Positions 54,002-63,821 of a stretch of DNA of 64,000 nt are shown here, one piece after another. The position numbers and the translations under genes are program-made. Every line of letters starts with the position of its first letter. Position 1 is the first letter of the stretch. The DNA is taken from contig DLST01000011.1 in NCBI GenBank assembly GCA_002500745.1, positions 310,838-374,837 of the forward strand, read 5' to 3'. Below the pieces are notes generated by a model. It was given only the letters and a program-made list of their open reading frames with translations. It was not told the origin of the DNA and searched no databases. Source of the stretch: Sphingobacterium sp. UBA7855. GTDB lineage: Bacteria; Bacteroidota; Bacteroidia; Sphingobacteriales; Sphingobacteriaceae.

Positions 54002-54088
54002 ATTTAATTCCGAGAAATTTCTTTCCCAATGAGTGTACAAAAGTAGTACATTTTAATTTGTTATGCAAATAAAATTATTGCATTGCTG

Positions 54089-54162
54089 CTCCTGAAGCTG
54101 GGCTCGAACCAGCGACCCTCTGATTAACAGTCAGATGCTCTAACCGGCTGAGCTATTCAGGA
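54089..54162 (-). tRNA. tRNA-Asn (GTT), copy 2
   Basis: Same structure as the neighbouring copies, with one base difference in the D-arm: AGCTCAGCCGGTTAGAGC instead of AGCTCAGCAGGTTAGAGC. The other two copies are identical in this region. The spacer to copy 1 is 87 bp. Confidence 0.97.
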
Positions 54163-54213
54163 ATAAAAAATTGAATAATATAGATAACTCCGGTTATGTA
54201 AGTTACTAACTTG

Positions 54214-54287
54214 CTCCTGAAGCTGGGCTCGAACCAGCGACCCTCTGATTAACAGTCAGATGCTCTAACCTGCTGAGCTATTCAGGA
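54214..54287 (-). tRNA. tRNA-Asn (GTT), copy 3
   Basis: Identical in D-arm, anticodon and T-arm to copy 1 and the first to be transcribed. The spacer to copy 2 is 51 bp. All three likely form one precursor processed by RNase P and RNase Z. Upstream, 54288-54523 is an AT-rich gene-free stretch containing the promoter. Confidence 0.97.
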
Positions 54288-54523
54288 GTATTTTTCAATT
54301 TTTCCGGAGACCCTATTGCGTTTCCGTGATGCAAGTATCGGAAGATTATTAGAATAGTACAAATTTTTTGAGCACATTTTTTACAACTTCCTAAATTCCA
54401 ATTAGAATAATTTATTTTTATTTTTCCACTCCCCTTTAAAAAACCCCTTTCCCGGTTATAAAACGAACTTTATAGTTCTTTTGCTGACTATGAATAGGGT
54501 ATATCTATCAATATCAATACCCC

Positions 54524-55900
54524 CTAAAGCAGTACACCTTTCAAAATAAGCGTAGCCACACTAAAATAAATCAATAAGCCAGTAACATCAACTAAAGTCG
54601 ATACAAAGGGTGCCGATGAGCTCGCAGGATCAGCTCCCAGCCGTTTCATCACAAAAGGCAACATAGACCCCATCAAAGATCCCCAGAGCACAACACCAAC
54701 CAAAGACAGCGAAATAACTAATGCAACCAACACCCAATACTCACCATAGCTATGCGCAAAAGACTGCCAGGCCATAATCCGCACAAAACCTAATGTACCC
54801 AAAATAAGTCCCAGGAGCAAGCCTGATATAATCTCCCTACGCATCACCCGCCACCAGTCGCCTAGCGTAACTTCCCCCAAAGCCATCGCCTGGATAATCA
54901 ATGTCGACGCCTGCGAACCACTATTGCCACCACTGGAAATAATAACCGGCATCAATGCAAATAACATAATCGCACTTGCCATTTGCTCTTCAAAATGTTC
55001 AATCACTGTCGCTGTCAAAAGTTGCCCAAGAAAAAGTACAATAAGCCAACCGGCTCTCTTCTTCACCAGGTTCTTAATCGATACATCCAAATAGGGCTCA
55101 TCTAAGGCCTCGGTTCCCCCGATGCGCTGCATATCTTCGGTATACTCCTCGTTGGCAACCCAAAGAATATCATCAACAGTAACAATACCCAACATCACGC
55201 CATGTTCATCAACAACAGGCAAGGCCACCCGATTATTCATCCGGAAGATGTTGATTGCCTCCTCCTGCGGGTCATAAGCATTGAGCGATATTAAGCGATG
55301 ATCGATCAATTCCCCAACCACTGTATCGGGCTCCGCCATCAATACATCTTTGATCCGTATATCATCAACGAGCTTACCCGCACCATCAATCACATACAAT
55401 ACATCTATCGTCTCTGAATCCCTTCCATACCGCCTGATATGACCCAGTATTCGCTCGATACTCCAATGCTCTTTTACGGTGATATAATCAGGCGTCATTA
55501 AGCGCCCCACACTATCTTCAGGATATCCCAGTAAAGCCAATGCTTCAACACGATCTTTGGGTGGTAAAAGTAAAATTAGATGCTTTATATCGTCCTTCAT
55601 TTCAGAAAAAAAAGAAGTCCGATCATCAGGGGGCAATTCGTTAATTAAGGCACTAATTTTCGCTTTAGAAAGCTTCTTAAAAATCCTGTTCTGAGTAGGG
55701 AAATCCAGAATACGAAAAACGTTTACTGCGCGATTCAAATTTAATGATTCAATAAATAACGGACCATGTTCGGGCAACTCATCAATCAGCTCTTCTACTT
55801 CTGAAATATTTAATTCATTCAAAAATTCTTCCAGCCCAACAAGGTCTTCACTTGCTATTAATTGCTCTATTTGATTCACCTGCATTTCCAGTTCTTCCAT
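54524..55900 (-). CDS. mgtE: MgtE-family magnesium transporter
   Basis: A 458-residue Mg2+ channel. The N-terminal domain is an acidic helical superhelix (residues 1-130: VEELIDELPEHGPLF, LINELPPDDRTSFF), followed by a CBS pair (about 130-255: MTPDYITVKEHWSIERIL, IVTVDDILWVANEEYTEDMQ) that senses Mg2+, and five transmembrane helices (about 280-455), with the conserved pore helix region ALMPVIISSGGNSGSQAST and ADPASSSAPFVSTLVDVTGLLIYF. The ATG at 55900 is chosen over an upstream frame at 55936. Full length and normal. Confidence 0.93.
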   Translation of the reverse strand: MEELEMQVNQIEQLIASEDLVGLEEFLNELNISEVEELIDELPEHGPLFIESLNLNRAVNVFRILDFPTQNRIFKKLSKAKISALINELPPDDRTSFFSEMKDDIKHLILLLPPKDRVEALALLGYPEDSVGRLMTPDYITVKEHWSIERILGHIRRYGRDSETIDVLYVIDGAGKLVDDIRIKDVLMAEPDTVVGELIDHRLISLNAYDPQEEAINIFRMNNRVALPVVDEHGVMLGIVTVDDILWVANEEYTEDMQRIGGTEALDEPYLDVSIKNLVKKRAGWLIVLFLGQLLTATVIEHFEEQMASAIMLFALMPVIISSGGNSGSQASTLIIQAMALGEVTLGDWWRVMRREIISGLLLGLILGTLGFVRIMAWQSFAHSYGEYWVLVALVISLSLVGVVLWGSLMGSMLPFVMKRLGADPASSSAPFVSTLVDVTGLLIYFSVATLILKGVLL

Positions 55901-56184
55901 ATCTCCTATCGATTTAAAAAGCCTACATCTACACAAAATTTATATGTTACAAAAATCGCTTTTTTAAAGTAAATTCTGAATAAAAAAATAAATAATAAAA
56001 ACCTGCTGTCTGTGGTTGCGATTAGCACAAACAACTCAAGCTATGTTCAATATCTAAATCAAAAAGAAGACATTTTGTCATTAATAAAATTTTGAAGAAA
56101 AACGATCTTGCCAACAATTTCCATTGGTTCGAGAGAAAAGATTATGATGAAATCTAACATCTTACTACTAATTCATTTTTTATT

Positions 56185-56539
56185 ATGGAAGAAAACAGAA
56201 AGAATCCCGTCACCTCAACAACATTCCCCAAAAAGCAACAATCCATAGTAGCTAAATTTCGACATAAAAAAAAGGCAAATTTTCCAGGTACACTCATGTA
56301 ATCGCTAATTATTTAAGTATATTCGTCGTATGCTTTAACCTATTTCATATAGTGTTTTTTTTTATAAACGTTCACTATTCGCAGGCACCTGTAAAGAAAA
56401 AAAAATAGCAGAAAAAAAAGCAAATTACAAAAATATAAAAACCTATCATTCAGAAATAAAAAAGAATTTAAATGAACTTAAATTTCATATAACAAACCTT
56501 AATAAAACTAAAAAAAATAGCAAACACAAAATAAACTAA
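56185..56539 (+). other. Possible poly-A-frameshifted small membrane gene
   Basis: Three overlapping open segments on the plus strand lie in different frames and join at A-runs. Segment 1, from ATG 56185, is basic (MEENRKNPVTSTTFPKK). At the A8 run 56266-56273 the codons AAA AAA AAG form the heptamer A AAA AAG; a -1 shift there enters segment 2, which encodes a hydrophobic helix (ANYLSIFVVCFNLFHIVFFF) and then SQAPVKKK. At the A9 run 56397-56405 a second -1 shift enters a Lys/Asn-rich segment 3 ending at TAA 56537, 5 bp before the next ATG. Joined length is about 118 residues. It may be a pseudogene, a homopolymer length error, slippage-controlled expression, or chance in AT-rich DNA. Confidence 0.35.
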
Positions 56540-56544
56540 GATTA

Positions 56545-59394
56545 ATGAGATATAACAAAATAATTACCAGCACATTAATACTGTTATTATTAACAATATA
56601 TTCACAACAAAGTTGTGCTCAATTTTTTGAAGATAGTCAAGCGCCACTAAGCCAAAAATGGTATCAGATTGAAACGAAGAATTTTCAACTTATTTTCCCA
56701 GAGGAAATGAAGAGCAAAGCCCCTACCCTAGCTGAATATGTTAACCGATCGCTACGTACAACTGCTAGAAATTACAAAGTAACACCGCGGAAAATTCCAT
56801 TCATTATTCATAACACGAATCTACAAACGAATGGATTCGTACAATTGTCTCCTCGTAAATCTGAACTGTACAGCACCGCTGGAGCAGAGCCAGACAATCA
56901 GACATGGCTACCCAATTTGATCCTGCATGAGTCAAGACACGTAAGTCAATTTGACAAATTGACAGGTAAACTTCGCGCTCCATTTTTTGAACAATTAGCC
57001 CTAGCTTACTATGGACTGACCGTCCCTTCATGGTACTTCGAAGGGGATGCAACGCTTACAGAGACGATATATTCGGAGGGCGGAAGAGGAAGATTACCCG
57101 CTTTTGAAATGCCCGTAAAAGCAAACTTTCAATCGAATCACAATTATAGTTTTAACAAATATTTACTCGGATCCTATAAAGATATTGTCCCAAGCTACTA
57201 TACAATCGGCTACCTGATGACCTCCACTTTAAAGTCAGAATTGCCTTCGGATTATGAAGCCGACTTTTTTTCAGAACTTAACAAGAAACCACTATATCCC
57301 TATAATATCAATCGCGTTTTAAAGAAAAAAATAGGTGGAAACAGCGCCTATTTATACCGAAAAACAATAGCAAATTTAAATGCAATATGGACAAAAAAAA
57401 CAAGCGATTATCACTATCAGAATTATGCAGAAATAAACAAAAAAAGCAACAGCTATTACAACAGTAATTTATTACCAAAAAACAAGAATAGTCTGGTCTA
57501 TTTTATTAAGGAAAACCCACAAAAGACTAACGCAATTTATACGTACGATGCAGCAAAAAACACAGAAAATAGGCTCGTCAAAACCGGCATACAGTTGACA
57601 CCACATTTTGACGTAAACAGCAATTACATCCTATGGGATGAGCTTCATAAAGATCCGCGTTTCAATAAACGAACATATAGCATCATTAATATCATGAACC
57701 TCAAGACAGGAAAAATTAAACAGATTACCAAGCAATCCAGGTATTATTCCCCTGTTTTTAGCCCGATAGACGAATTCATTGCATGCGTCGAAGTAGATTT
57801 ATCCAACGACAGCTATCTCACGCTTATAAGCCTCGAAAATAACACTGTCGTCAAACGCATCAAGATAGGCAACGACGAACAGCTCCAACATCCGGCTTTC
57901 AACTCCGAAGGAGATAAAATAATTGCGATACGTTTATCGCAATCTGGAACCGCCCTGTGTGAAATTGATCTGAAAAATGATAAAATCACCAACCTAATAA
58001 CGTGGGGTAATCAGCAATATGAAAGACCACAATACCTTTCAGGTAACAAAATAATAACAAAAGCAAACTTCAATGGTATCGATAATATTTACAGTATCGA
58101 CCTCTTATCTGGAAAAAAACAGCTTTTGACAAAGGCACAATTTGGCGCATTCAATCCTTTTTACGATAAGAATACAAGGCAATTATTCTTTAACGACTAC
58201 CAGTACGACGGCTACAAGATCGCCCAGACATCCGTCGATACCGCATTTGATATCGCTACCGAAACGGATTATTTTTCCCACTACTACACCACCGCATTGA
58301 CCAAAGACAGTGTCAAAAACATTGCTTCAATCCCAGCAGATACCAGTCAGTATAACCAAATCGTCCCCTACAATGGTCTGGGCAGAACATTTAATTTTCA
58401 TAGTCTTTCGCTAAGCAGTAGCAATTTTGAAAGCTTCGACAATTTTAAACCTGGAGTCTTCTGGTTATCAAACAATATCTTAAACACCACACAAATTGCG
58501 CTTGGGTATGAATATGACACCGATATTCGCAAAGGGCTATATTCAGCTGAACTAACCTACAACAAGTACTTCCCAAAATTCTCGCTTCGCTATGAAAACA
58601 GAGGGCAAATCGCAGCAGCAAGTATCCCGAATAAACCGGACAGTAGCATCCGTTTCGATTGGCGCGAGCATTATGTATCTTCACAAATCTCAATTCCACT
58701 CTCCTTTTACAGAAGAGACTACGTCTATTCTACTGGATTCAACCTGGCAACAGCCTACCTAAGGCGATATGATCTTAGTCGAACAGATGTCAAAAATTTT
58801 AATTACGAAACCGCATTTCCATTAACATACCAGCTTTATCTCAATCGCAACGCCCGAATGGCTAAGATGGATCTTTATCCAAGATGGGGACAAAACGTGA
58901 GTGTCACCTATCGACATACTCCCTTTGAAAACCACGCAAAAGGTGAAATCCTATCAGCACGAACAATATTCTATCTTCCGGGGTTTAGGAACAATCACGG
59001 TTTTCAAATCCGATTGAGTGCTCAAACTGGATCGGGAATTTATCAATATATCAACGATATCCCTTTAGTGAGCGGGTTTAGCTATTACAAATATGAAAAA
59101 GTAAAAAATACCGTATTGGTCAACTACCGTTTTCCAATAGCTTATCCTGACCTTGGATTAGGATCAGTGGCTTATATTAAGCGCGTAAAAGGCGGTATGT
59201 TCGCCGACTATCAAAATATTCACAAACACCCTGATGTTTCACCAAAAAGCTTCGGCGCATACGTTTCACTTGACTTCAACGCCTTCAGATATCCGCTTCC
59301 AGACTTCGAATTCATCGTTAAGGGAACCTATATCAATGACAACTCAACAACGCAACGTATAGTTCCAACATTCAGTCTAAGCTACAGCTACTAA
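56545..59394 (+). CDS. Exported HExxH metalloprotease-like protein with beta-propeller and barrel-like C-terminus
   Basis: A 949-residue secreted protein not assigned to a named family. The signal peptide ends near SCAQF. Residues of about 35-290 resemble a peptidase-MA-like gluzincin domain: LILHESRHVSQF gives His128, Glu129 and His132 of HExxH, and WYFEGDATLTET supplies Glu166 as a likely third ligand. Residues of about 300-590 show repeated blocks of TolB/WD40-like propeller type (KIKQITKQSRYYSPVFSP, LQHPAFNSEGDKIIAI). The C-terminal 330 residues are aromatic-rich beta strands ending in LSYSY, as for outer-membrane barrels. I infer a cell-surface or outer-membrane-anchored protease; activity is unproven. 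Confidence 0.75.
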   Translation: MRYNKIITSTLILLLLTIYSQQSCAQFFEDSQAPLSQKWYQIETKNFQLIFPEEMKSKAPTLAEYVNRSLRTTARNYKVTPRKIPFIIHNTNLQTNGFVQLSPRKSELYSTAGAEPDNQTWLPNLILHESRHVSQFDKLTGKLRAPFFEQLALAYYGLTVPSWYFEGDATLTETIYSEGGRGRLPAFEMPVKANFQSNHNYSFNKYLLGSYKDIVPSYYTIGYLMTSTLKSELPSDYEADFFSELNKKPLYPYNINRVLKKKIGGNSAYLYRKTIANLNAIWTKKTSDYHYQNYAEINKKSNSYYNSNLLPKNKNSLVYFIKENPQKTNAIYTYDAAKNTENRLVKTGIQLTPHFDVNSNYILWDELHKDPRFNKRTYSIINIMNLKTGKIKQITKQSRYYSPVFSPIDEFIACVEVDLSNDSYLTLISLENNTVVKRIKIGNDEQLQHPAFNSEGDKIIAIRLSQSGTALCEIDLKNDKITNLITWGNQQYERPQYLSGNKIITKANFNGIDNIYSIDLLSGKKQLLTKAQFGAFNPFYDKNTRQLFFNDYQYDGYKIAQTSVDTAFDIATETDYFSHYYTTALTKDSVKNIASIPADTSQYNQIVPYNGLGRTFNFHSLSLSSSNFESFDNFKPGVFWLSNNILNTTQIALGYEYDTDIRKGLYSAELTYNKYFPKFSLRYENRGQIAAASIPNKPDSSIRFDWREHYVSSQISIPLSFYRRDYVYSTGFNLATAYLRRYDLSRTDVKNFNYETAFPLTYQLYLNRNARMAKMDLYPRWGQNVSVTYRHTPFENHAKGEILSARTIFYLPGFRNNHGFQIRLSAQTGSGIYQYINDIPLVSGFSYYKYEKVKNTVLVNYRFPIAYPDLGLGSVAYIKRVKGGMFADYQNIHKHPDVSPKSFGAYVSLDFNAFRYPLPDFEFIVKGTYINDNSTTQRIVPTFSLSYSY

Positions 59395-60245
59395 GGGTGG
59401 ATCGCCCAATTAAAATTGAGTGCCAACGCATAATGATCTGACAAGGGCAACCCCTTTGCATTCGTGAATAGATTGTTTTCTATATTATAGTCCCGGGCGG
59501 CAAGACTGAGTTCACTGCTGCTCCTGTAAAGAATCTTATCAATGGATTCGCTCTGATTACATATAGACAACATATGCTGGGGTTTGAACGTGTGGCGGGC
59601 CTCTGGCACTAAGCCCCCATTTTCTAGTTCAACCCAGCTATCAACCAAAGCCGTTGAATCCATAAAATCATGCAGATTATCATCACAAAAGCTATAATGT
59701 GCATTAAAATCGCCCATCACAAGAATTGACCTACCGCCAGAATGTTCACCGATGTAATCGCGCAACTGATTGAGATTATCGCGACGTGCGCTTGAAGCTT
59801 TTCTGCTGTTTTGTGCATTTGCATGAACATTGTAGACGTCCAGCCAGACATCGGGCACAATCTCCACTTGAACAAAAGTAAAGCCCTTGGGTGTTAAAAA
59901 ATCTGCACCCGTACGTTTCTTCCATGGAATACGGACAACATCAGTCATTGGAAAACGAGACAGTGTATTTAAACCATCACCAAAGGGCACACGACCCTTT
60001 GTTTTCGTGCGGAAGGGATGTAAATTTCCGCCTAAATATAAACTTCTATTGTAGTTAAAATCTTCCTGTACATTCACGATATCAAAAGGATTAATCTTCC
60101 TTCCAATTTCGGCAATACTCCTGCTTCTACCCGTTATCGCCGACGAAATAATCCCAGGCAATCCCGCGACATTATATGTCAGCACTGAAAAGAAACCGGA
60201 ACTTATTTTTTCTCTATTCTTATTTTTGTCCATCGATATCTGCAT
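59391..60245 (-). CDS. Endonuclease/exonuclease/phosphatase-family hydrolase
   Basis: A 284-residue EEP-fold enzyme of the neutral sphingomyelinase-like branch. Catalytic residues are in SVLTYNVAG, FDIVNVQED (metal-binding Glu), DVYNVHANAQ, LVMGDFNAHYS and LPLSDHYALAL (general-base Asp-His). No clear signal peptide is present, so it appears cytosolic. Either ATG 60245 or 60233 may be the start. The substrate may be a lipid phosphodiester, nucleic acid or inositol phosphate. Its stop codon overlaps that of the convergent HExxH gene by 4 bp. Confidence 0.86.
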   Translation of the reverse strand: MQISMDKNKNREKISSGFFSVLTYNVAGLPGIISSAITGRSRSIAEIGRKINPFDIVNVQEDFNYNRSLYLGGNLHPFRTKTKGRVPFGDGLNTLSRFPMTDVVRIPWKKRTGADFLTPKGFTFVQVEIVPDVWLDVYNVHANAQNSRKASSARRDNLNQLRDYIGEHSGGRSILVMGDFNAHYSFCDDNLHDFMDSTALVDSWVELENGGLVPEARHTFKPQHMLSICNQSESIDKILYRSSSELSLAARDYNIENNLFTNAKGLPLSDHYALALNFNWAIHP

Positions 60246-60382
60246 ATATAACCTTGTCTGATAAATTTAGCAATTACAATAAAAACTCACGAGTACTGTA
60301 CAGTTAATTAACGGATAATTGATATAATCTGACATTACATCCATAGTTCAACACGAGCAATAGCGCTATCCTTAAAATACAA

Positions 60383-60409
60383 AAAGGGACAACGCAATGC
60401 TGTCCCTTT
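60383..60409. terminator. Terminator after pgk
   Basis: AAAGGGACA (60383-60391) pairs with TGTCCCTTT (60401-60409) around ACGCAATGC. For the minus-strand pgk the A-run before it gives the U-tract. Confidence 0.8.
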
Positions 60410-60429
60410 CCTGAAAGATTTAATTTATA

Positions 60430-61620
60430 TTAATCTTCGAGTGCCTTTACGCCAGGAAGTACCTTTCCTTCCATGTATTCCAAAAGTGCACCACCGCCTG
60501 TGCTGACATAACTTACATCTTCAGTCATACCGAATTTACTTACAGCAGCAGCGGAATCACCGCCACCTATTAAAGAAAAAGCTCCATTCTTCGTTGCTTC
60601 CACAACTGCATCAGCCACCGCTTTAGTACCTTTTGCGAAAGTATCAAATTCAAACACACCCATTGGACCGTTCCAAAGAACTGTTTTAGAATTTTTAATG
60701 ATCGACGCAAAGTTTGCTGCAGAATCCTGACCAATATCTAAGCCTTGCAAATCTGCAGGAATTTGGTCATTTGGCCCATCATATACATTAGCATCGTTGG
60801 AAAATGCATCTGCTATCTGCGCATCAGTGGGAATAACTAGGTTTACACCTTTTTCTTTCGCCTTTTGAACAAGCTCATTTGCTAAATCAAGTTTATCCAT
60901 CTCCACCAATGATTTGCCAATTTCGCCACCTCTAGCTTTAATAAATGTATAGGCCATACCTCCGCCTATCAGGAGATTATCAACTTTATCCAATAGCGCT
61001 TCGATCAATTGAATTTTATCTGAAACTTTCGCTCCACCCATAATAGCGGTAAAAGGTCTAACCGGATTATTCAACACCTTCTCCGCATTTCCGACCTCAG
61101 CTGCCATCAGATAACCACTATATTTAGCTCCTGGAAAAAATTGAGCAACAATAGCTGTCGAAGCATGAGCTCTGTGGGCTGTACCGAAAGCATCGTTCAC
61201 ATAGATATCACCTAATTTTGACAACTTCTCAGCAAATTCAACATCTCCCTTTTCTTCTTCTTTATAGAAGCGTAGGTTCTCTAGCAACAAAACCTGACCA
61301 GCCTGCAAAGCCGCGGCTTTTTCTATTGCTTCTGTACCAATACAATCATTGGCAAACTGAACATCAGTGCCTAGAACCTGTGAAAGATGAGAAACAATAT
61401 GTTTTAATGAATACTTATCAGTAGGACCATCTTTTGGCCTTCCTAAATGGGACATCAATATCACGCTTCCACCATCTTTCAAAATCTTCTTTATCGTTGG
61501 AGCCGCTCCCTGGATACGATTATCATCCGTAATATTGAAATTTTCATCCAAAGGCACGTTGAAATCCACACGTACCAAGGCTTTTTTACCTGCAAAATTT
61601 AAATCGTCTACTGTTTTCAT
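60430..61620 (-). CDS. pgk: Phosphoglycerate kinase
   Basis: Interconverts 1,3-bisphosphoglycerate and 3-phosphoglycerate in glycolysis, forming ATP. The 396-residue monomer has the N-terminal substrate domain with [20 protein letters not shown] and [13 protein letters not shown], the linker, and the C-terminal nucleotide domain with ATP-contact [26 protein letters not shown] and [13 protein letters not shown]. Length normal. It stands alone, between the EEP gene and SppA on the same strand, with a terminator close behind. Confidence 0.97.
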   Translation of the reverse strand: MKTVDDLNFAGKKALVRVDFNVPLDENFNITDDNRIQGAAPTIKKILKDGGSVILMSHLGRPKDGPTDKYSLKHIVSHLSQVLGTDVQFANDCIGTEAIEKAAALQAGQVLLLENLRFYKEEEKGDVEFAEKLSKLGDIYVNDAFGTAHRAHASTAIVAQFFPGAKYSGYLMAAEVGNAEKVLNNPVRPFTAIMGGAKVSDKIQLIEALLDKVDNLLIGGGMAYTFIKARGGEIGKSLVEMDKLDLANELVQKAKEKGVNLVIPTDAQIADAFSNDANVYDGPNDQIPADLQGLDIGQDSAANFASIIKNSKTVLWNGPMGVFEFDTFAKGTKAVADAVVEATKNGAFSLIGGGDSAAAVSKFGMTEDVSYVSTGGGALLEYMEGKVLPGVKALED

Positions 61621-61835
61621 TCTGTAACTTTATTGATTTGGGATTAGGTCGTTTTGTCAAACGAACAGCTAAATATAAAAAAAAGCATTTGCTTTCATTA
61701 GAAATAATTATTTATTCATGGCAATTCCTAACTTAGATTGAACTTATCAGCACGCAACGTAAGAACTACCCGCATCATTATAAATTGTAATTACCTACAC
61801 CATACTACGGTTGAGCTTCCTTTACGAATCAATTA

Positions 61836-63602
61836 CTAATGAATCTCAACGCTATAAGGCAATCTCGCCTGTATTCCCGTCTGTGCTGTAGCTTTTTTCA
61901 TAACATCAAAATAGCGATAGTACTCGCCCATTTGCTCTTTGGCAAGCCAAACTTGAACTTTCTCTTTCGAATTATTCAATATTGAGGTAAAAGGATCTTC
62001 TTTCTCCGGATACTGGAACACTTTATAGTTACTCAATTTGGCCTTTTTAGCGGCAGCCTGAATTGCGGCATCCAAGTTACCCAGTCGGTCAACCAATTTA
62101 TTGTTCACTCCCTGCGCGCCAGTCCAAACTCTTCCCTGTCCAATGCTATCCACATCAGCGATGGATAATTTGCGGCCATCTGCAACAACTTTAGTAAATG
62201 TACCATATACTTTATCCACTTCCCGCTGGATGATATCCCTTTCTTCTGCTGTCAACGGCCGATCGAAAGAAGTCATCAAATCAGCAAACTTACCCGTCTT
62301 TACACCATCATAATGCACTCCAATTTTATTGTTCATCAGATTTTGGAAATTAGGAATTACACCAAATACACCTATAGATCCTGTAATTGTAGTCGGTTCG
62401 GCAAATATCGAATCTGCTGCCGCCGAGATATAATACCCCCCTGATGCAGCTAAATCTCCCATCGATACGATTACAGGTTTCACTTTCTTGGTCAAAACAA
62501 CCTCCCGCCAGATAATATCCGATGCTAGAGCAGATCCACCAGGAGAATTGACACGCAAAACAACAGCTTTAACAGCATCATCTTCTCTTAATTTCCGTAG
62601 TTCACGGGAAAATTTATCACCACCGATTTGACCCGGTCCTGTCCCCTCACCGTCAACAATTTCTCCAGCAGCATAAAGAACTGCGACTTCAGATCCACTC
62701 ACATCTCCTTTTACCTTCTTATTATAATCCAATAGGGAAACGAACGATATGTCATCTTTTTCCGAAATTTTCAAACGTTTTCGCAAGTCCGATAAAAGTT
62801 CGTCTTTATATAGCTTGGCATCCGCAAGCTTATATTTTACCGCATCGTCCGCATCCCGAACTAAATAGTTATTTGCTATCGCCCGCAATGAATCCGAAGA
62901 AATTTTTCTGCTTGCTGCTATTTCATCAATAAAAGTAGTATATATACTTCCCAAATAAGAAGTTACCTGCAAACGGTTGGGCTCACTCATTTTATTCAAA
63001 AAGTAAGGTTCAACAGCACTCTTAAAGGTACCTACCTTGACAATTTGCATCTCTACACCAACCTTGTCCAGCAAGTCTTTATAAAACATCGTCGAACTTG
63101 CCAACCCTTTAAAATCGATTGTACCTTGTGGATTAACATATACCTTATCAGCGATGCTCGCCACATAATAAGCCTTTTGGTCGTAGCCGGCATTATAAGC
63201 AACAACAAATTTACCCGTCTTTTTAAAGGCCAAAAGTTCGTCCCTTACTTCCTTTAAACTTGCAAAGCCAACACCGACATGACTCGCATCTAAATAAATA
63301 CCCTTAATATTTCCATCTGTAGCCGCATACTTGATCCTTGCCAAAATATCATCTAGTCCAATATTTTTGGTCGAATAACCGGGAAGATTGAGACTCCCCA
63401 ACGGATTGGCTTCACTTCTTTCGGTAATATCATAATCAAAAGACAGGTATAAAACCGAATTGCTTTTAACAACAACTTCCTGATCAGAGGATGCCGAGCT
63501 GATAATCGCTCCAATAATTCCCATCAAGACAATAAACAACACAACAAAAGAGATTACAATCCCTGTAATTGTTGCCAGTACATATTTAAAAAATGATTTC
63601 AT
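61836..63602 (-). CDS. sppA: Signal peptide peptidase SppA, long (67K) type
   Basis: A membrane-anchored serine protease that digests cleaved signal peptides. The N-terminal hydrophobic helix (VLATITGIVISFVVLFIVLMGIIGAII) anchors the protein; two tandem SppA modules follow. The catalytic dyad is split between them: Lys175 in SSTMFYKDLLDKVGV and Ser387 in GDLAASGGYYIS. This is the double-module E. coli-type architecture (588 residues). A gene-free stretch of 215 bp separates it from pgk downstream. Confidence 0.95.
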   Translation of the reverse strand: MKSFFKYVLATITGIVISFVVLFIVLMGIIGAIISSASSDQEVVVKSNSVLYLSFDYDITERSEANPLGSLNLPGYSTKNIGLDDILARIKYAATDGNIKGIYLDASHVGVGFASLKEVRDELLAFKKTGKFVVAYNAGYDQKAYYVASIADKVYVNPQGTIDFKGLASSTMFYKDLLDKVGVEMQIVKVGTFKSAVEPYFLNKMSEPNRLQVTSYLGSIYTTFIDEIAASRKISSDSLRAIANNYLVRDADDAVKYKLADAKLYKDELLSDLRKRLKISEKDDISFVSLLDYNKKVKGDVSGSEVAVLYAAGEIVDGEGTGPGQIGGDKFSRELRKLREDDAVKAVVLRVNSPGGSALASDIIWREVVLTKKVKPVIVSMGDLAASGGYYISAAADSIFAEPTTITGSIGVFGVIPNFQNLMNNKIGVHYDGVKTGKFADLMTSFDRPLTAEERDIIQREVDKVYGTFTKVVADGRKLSIADVDSIGQGRVWTGAQGVNNKLVDRLGNLDAAIQAAAKKAKLSNYKVFQYPEKEDPFTSILNNSKEKVQVWLAKEQMGEYYRYFDVMKKATAQTGIQARLPYSVEIH

Positions 63603-63809
63603 ATTTTGTAATTATATCCGATTAATAACAAGCTCTACCAATCGAATGCGCTATTTTCCATTAAAGGTAATGCAATATTTTTTATTCACACAGTCTTTTA
63701 TTTCATCTATATCATATTTTCTTCCCAACGTGAGCTAACTCGCTAACAGAAATTTGCATAATCAGATGGAATTAACAGGCAAACTTCATCATTAAATCCC
63801 TCAAAAGCC

Positions 63810-63817
63810 TATTTTTG
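63810..63817 (+). promoter_or_regulatory. Candidate -7 box placing transcription start at the folK ATG
   Basis: TATTTTTG matches TAnnTTTG and ends 4 bp before ATG 63822. With the usual spacing, transcription would start at or within a few bases of the A of the start codon, implying a leaderless or near-leaderless message. Confidence 0.5.
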
Positions 63818-63821
63818 CAAT

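Noticed and set aside
53928..54287. Three near-identical repeats with different spacers, CRISPR-like at first sight
   Set aside because: The repeats are 74-nt tRNA-Asn genes with cloverleaf pairing, not CRISPR repeats; there are no cas genes.
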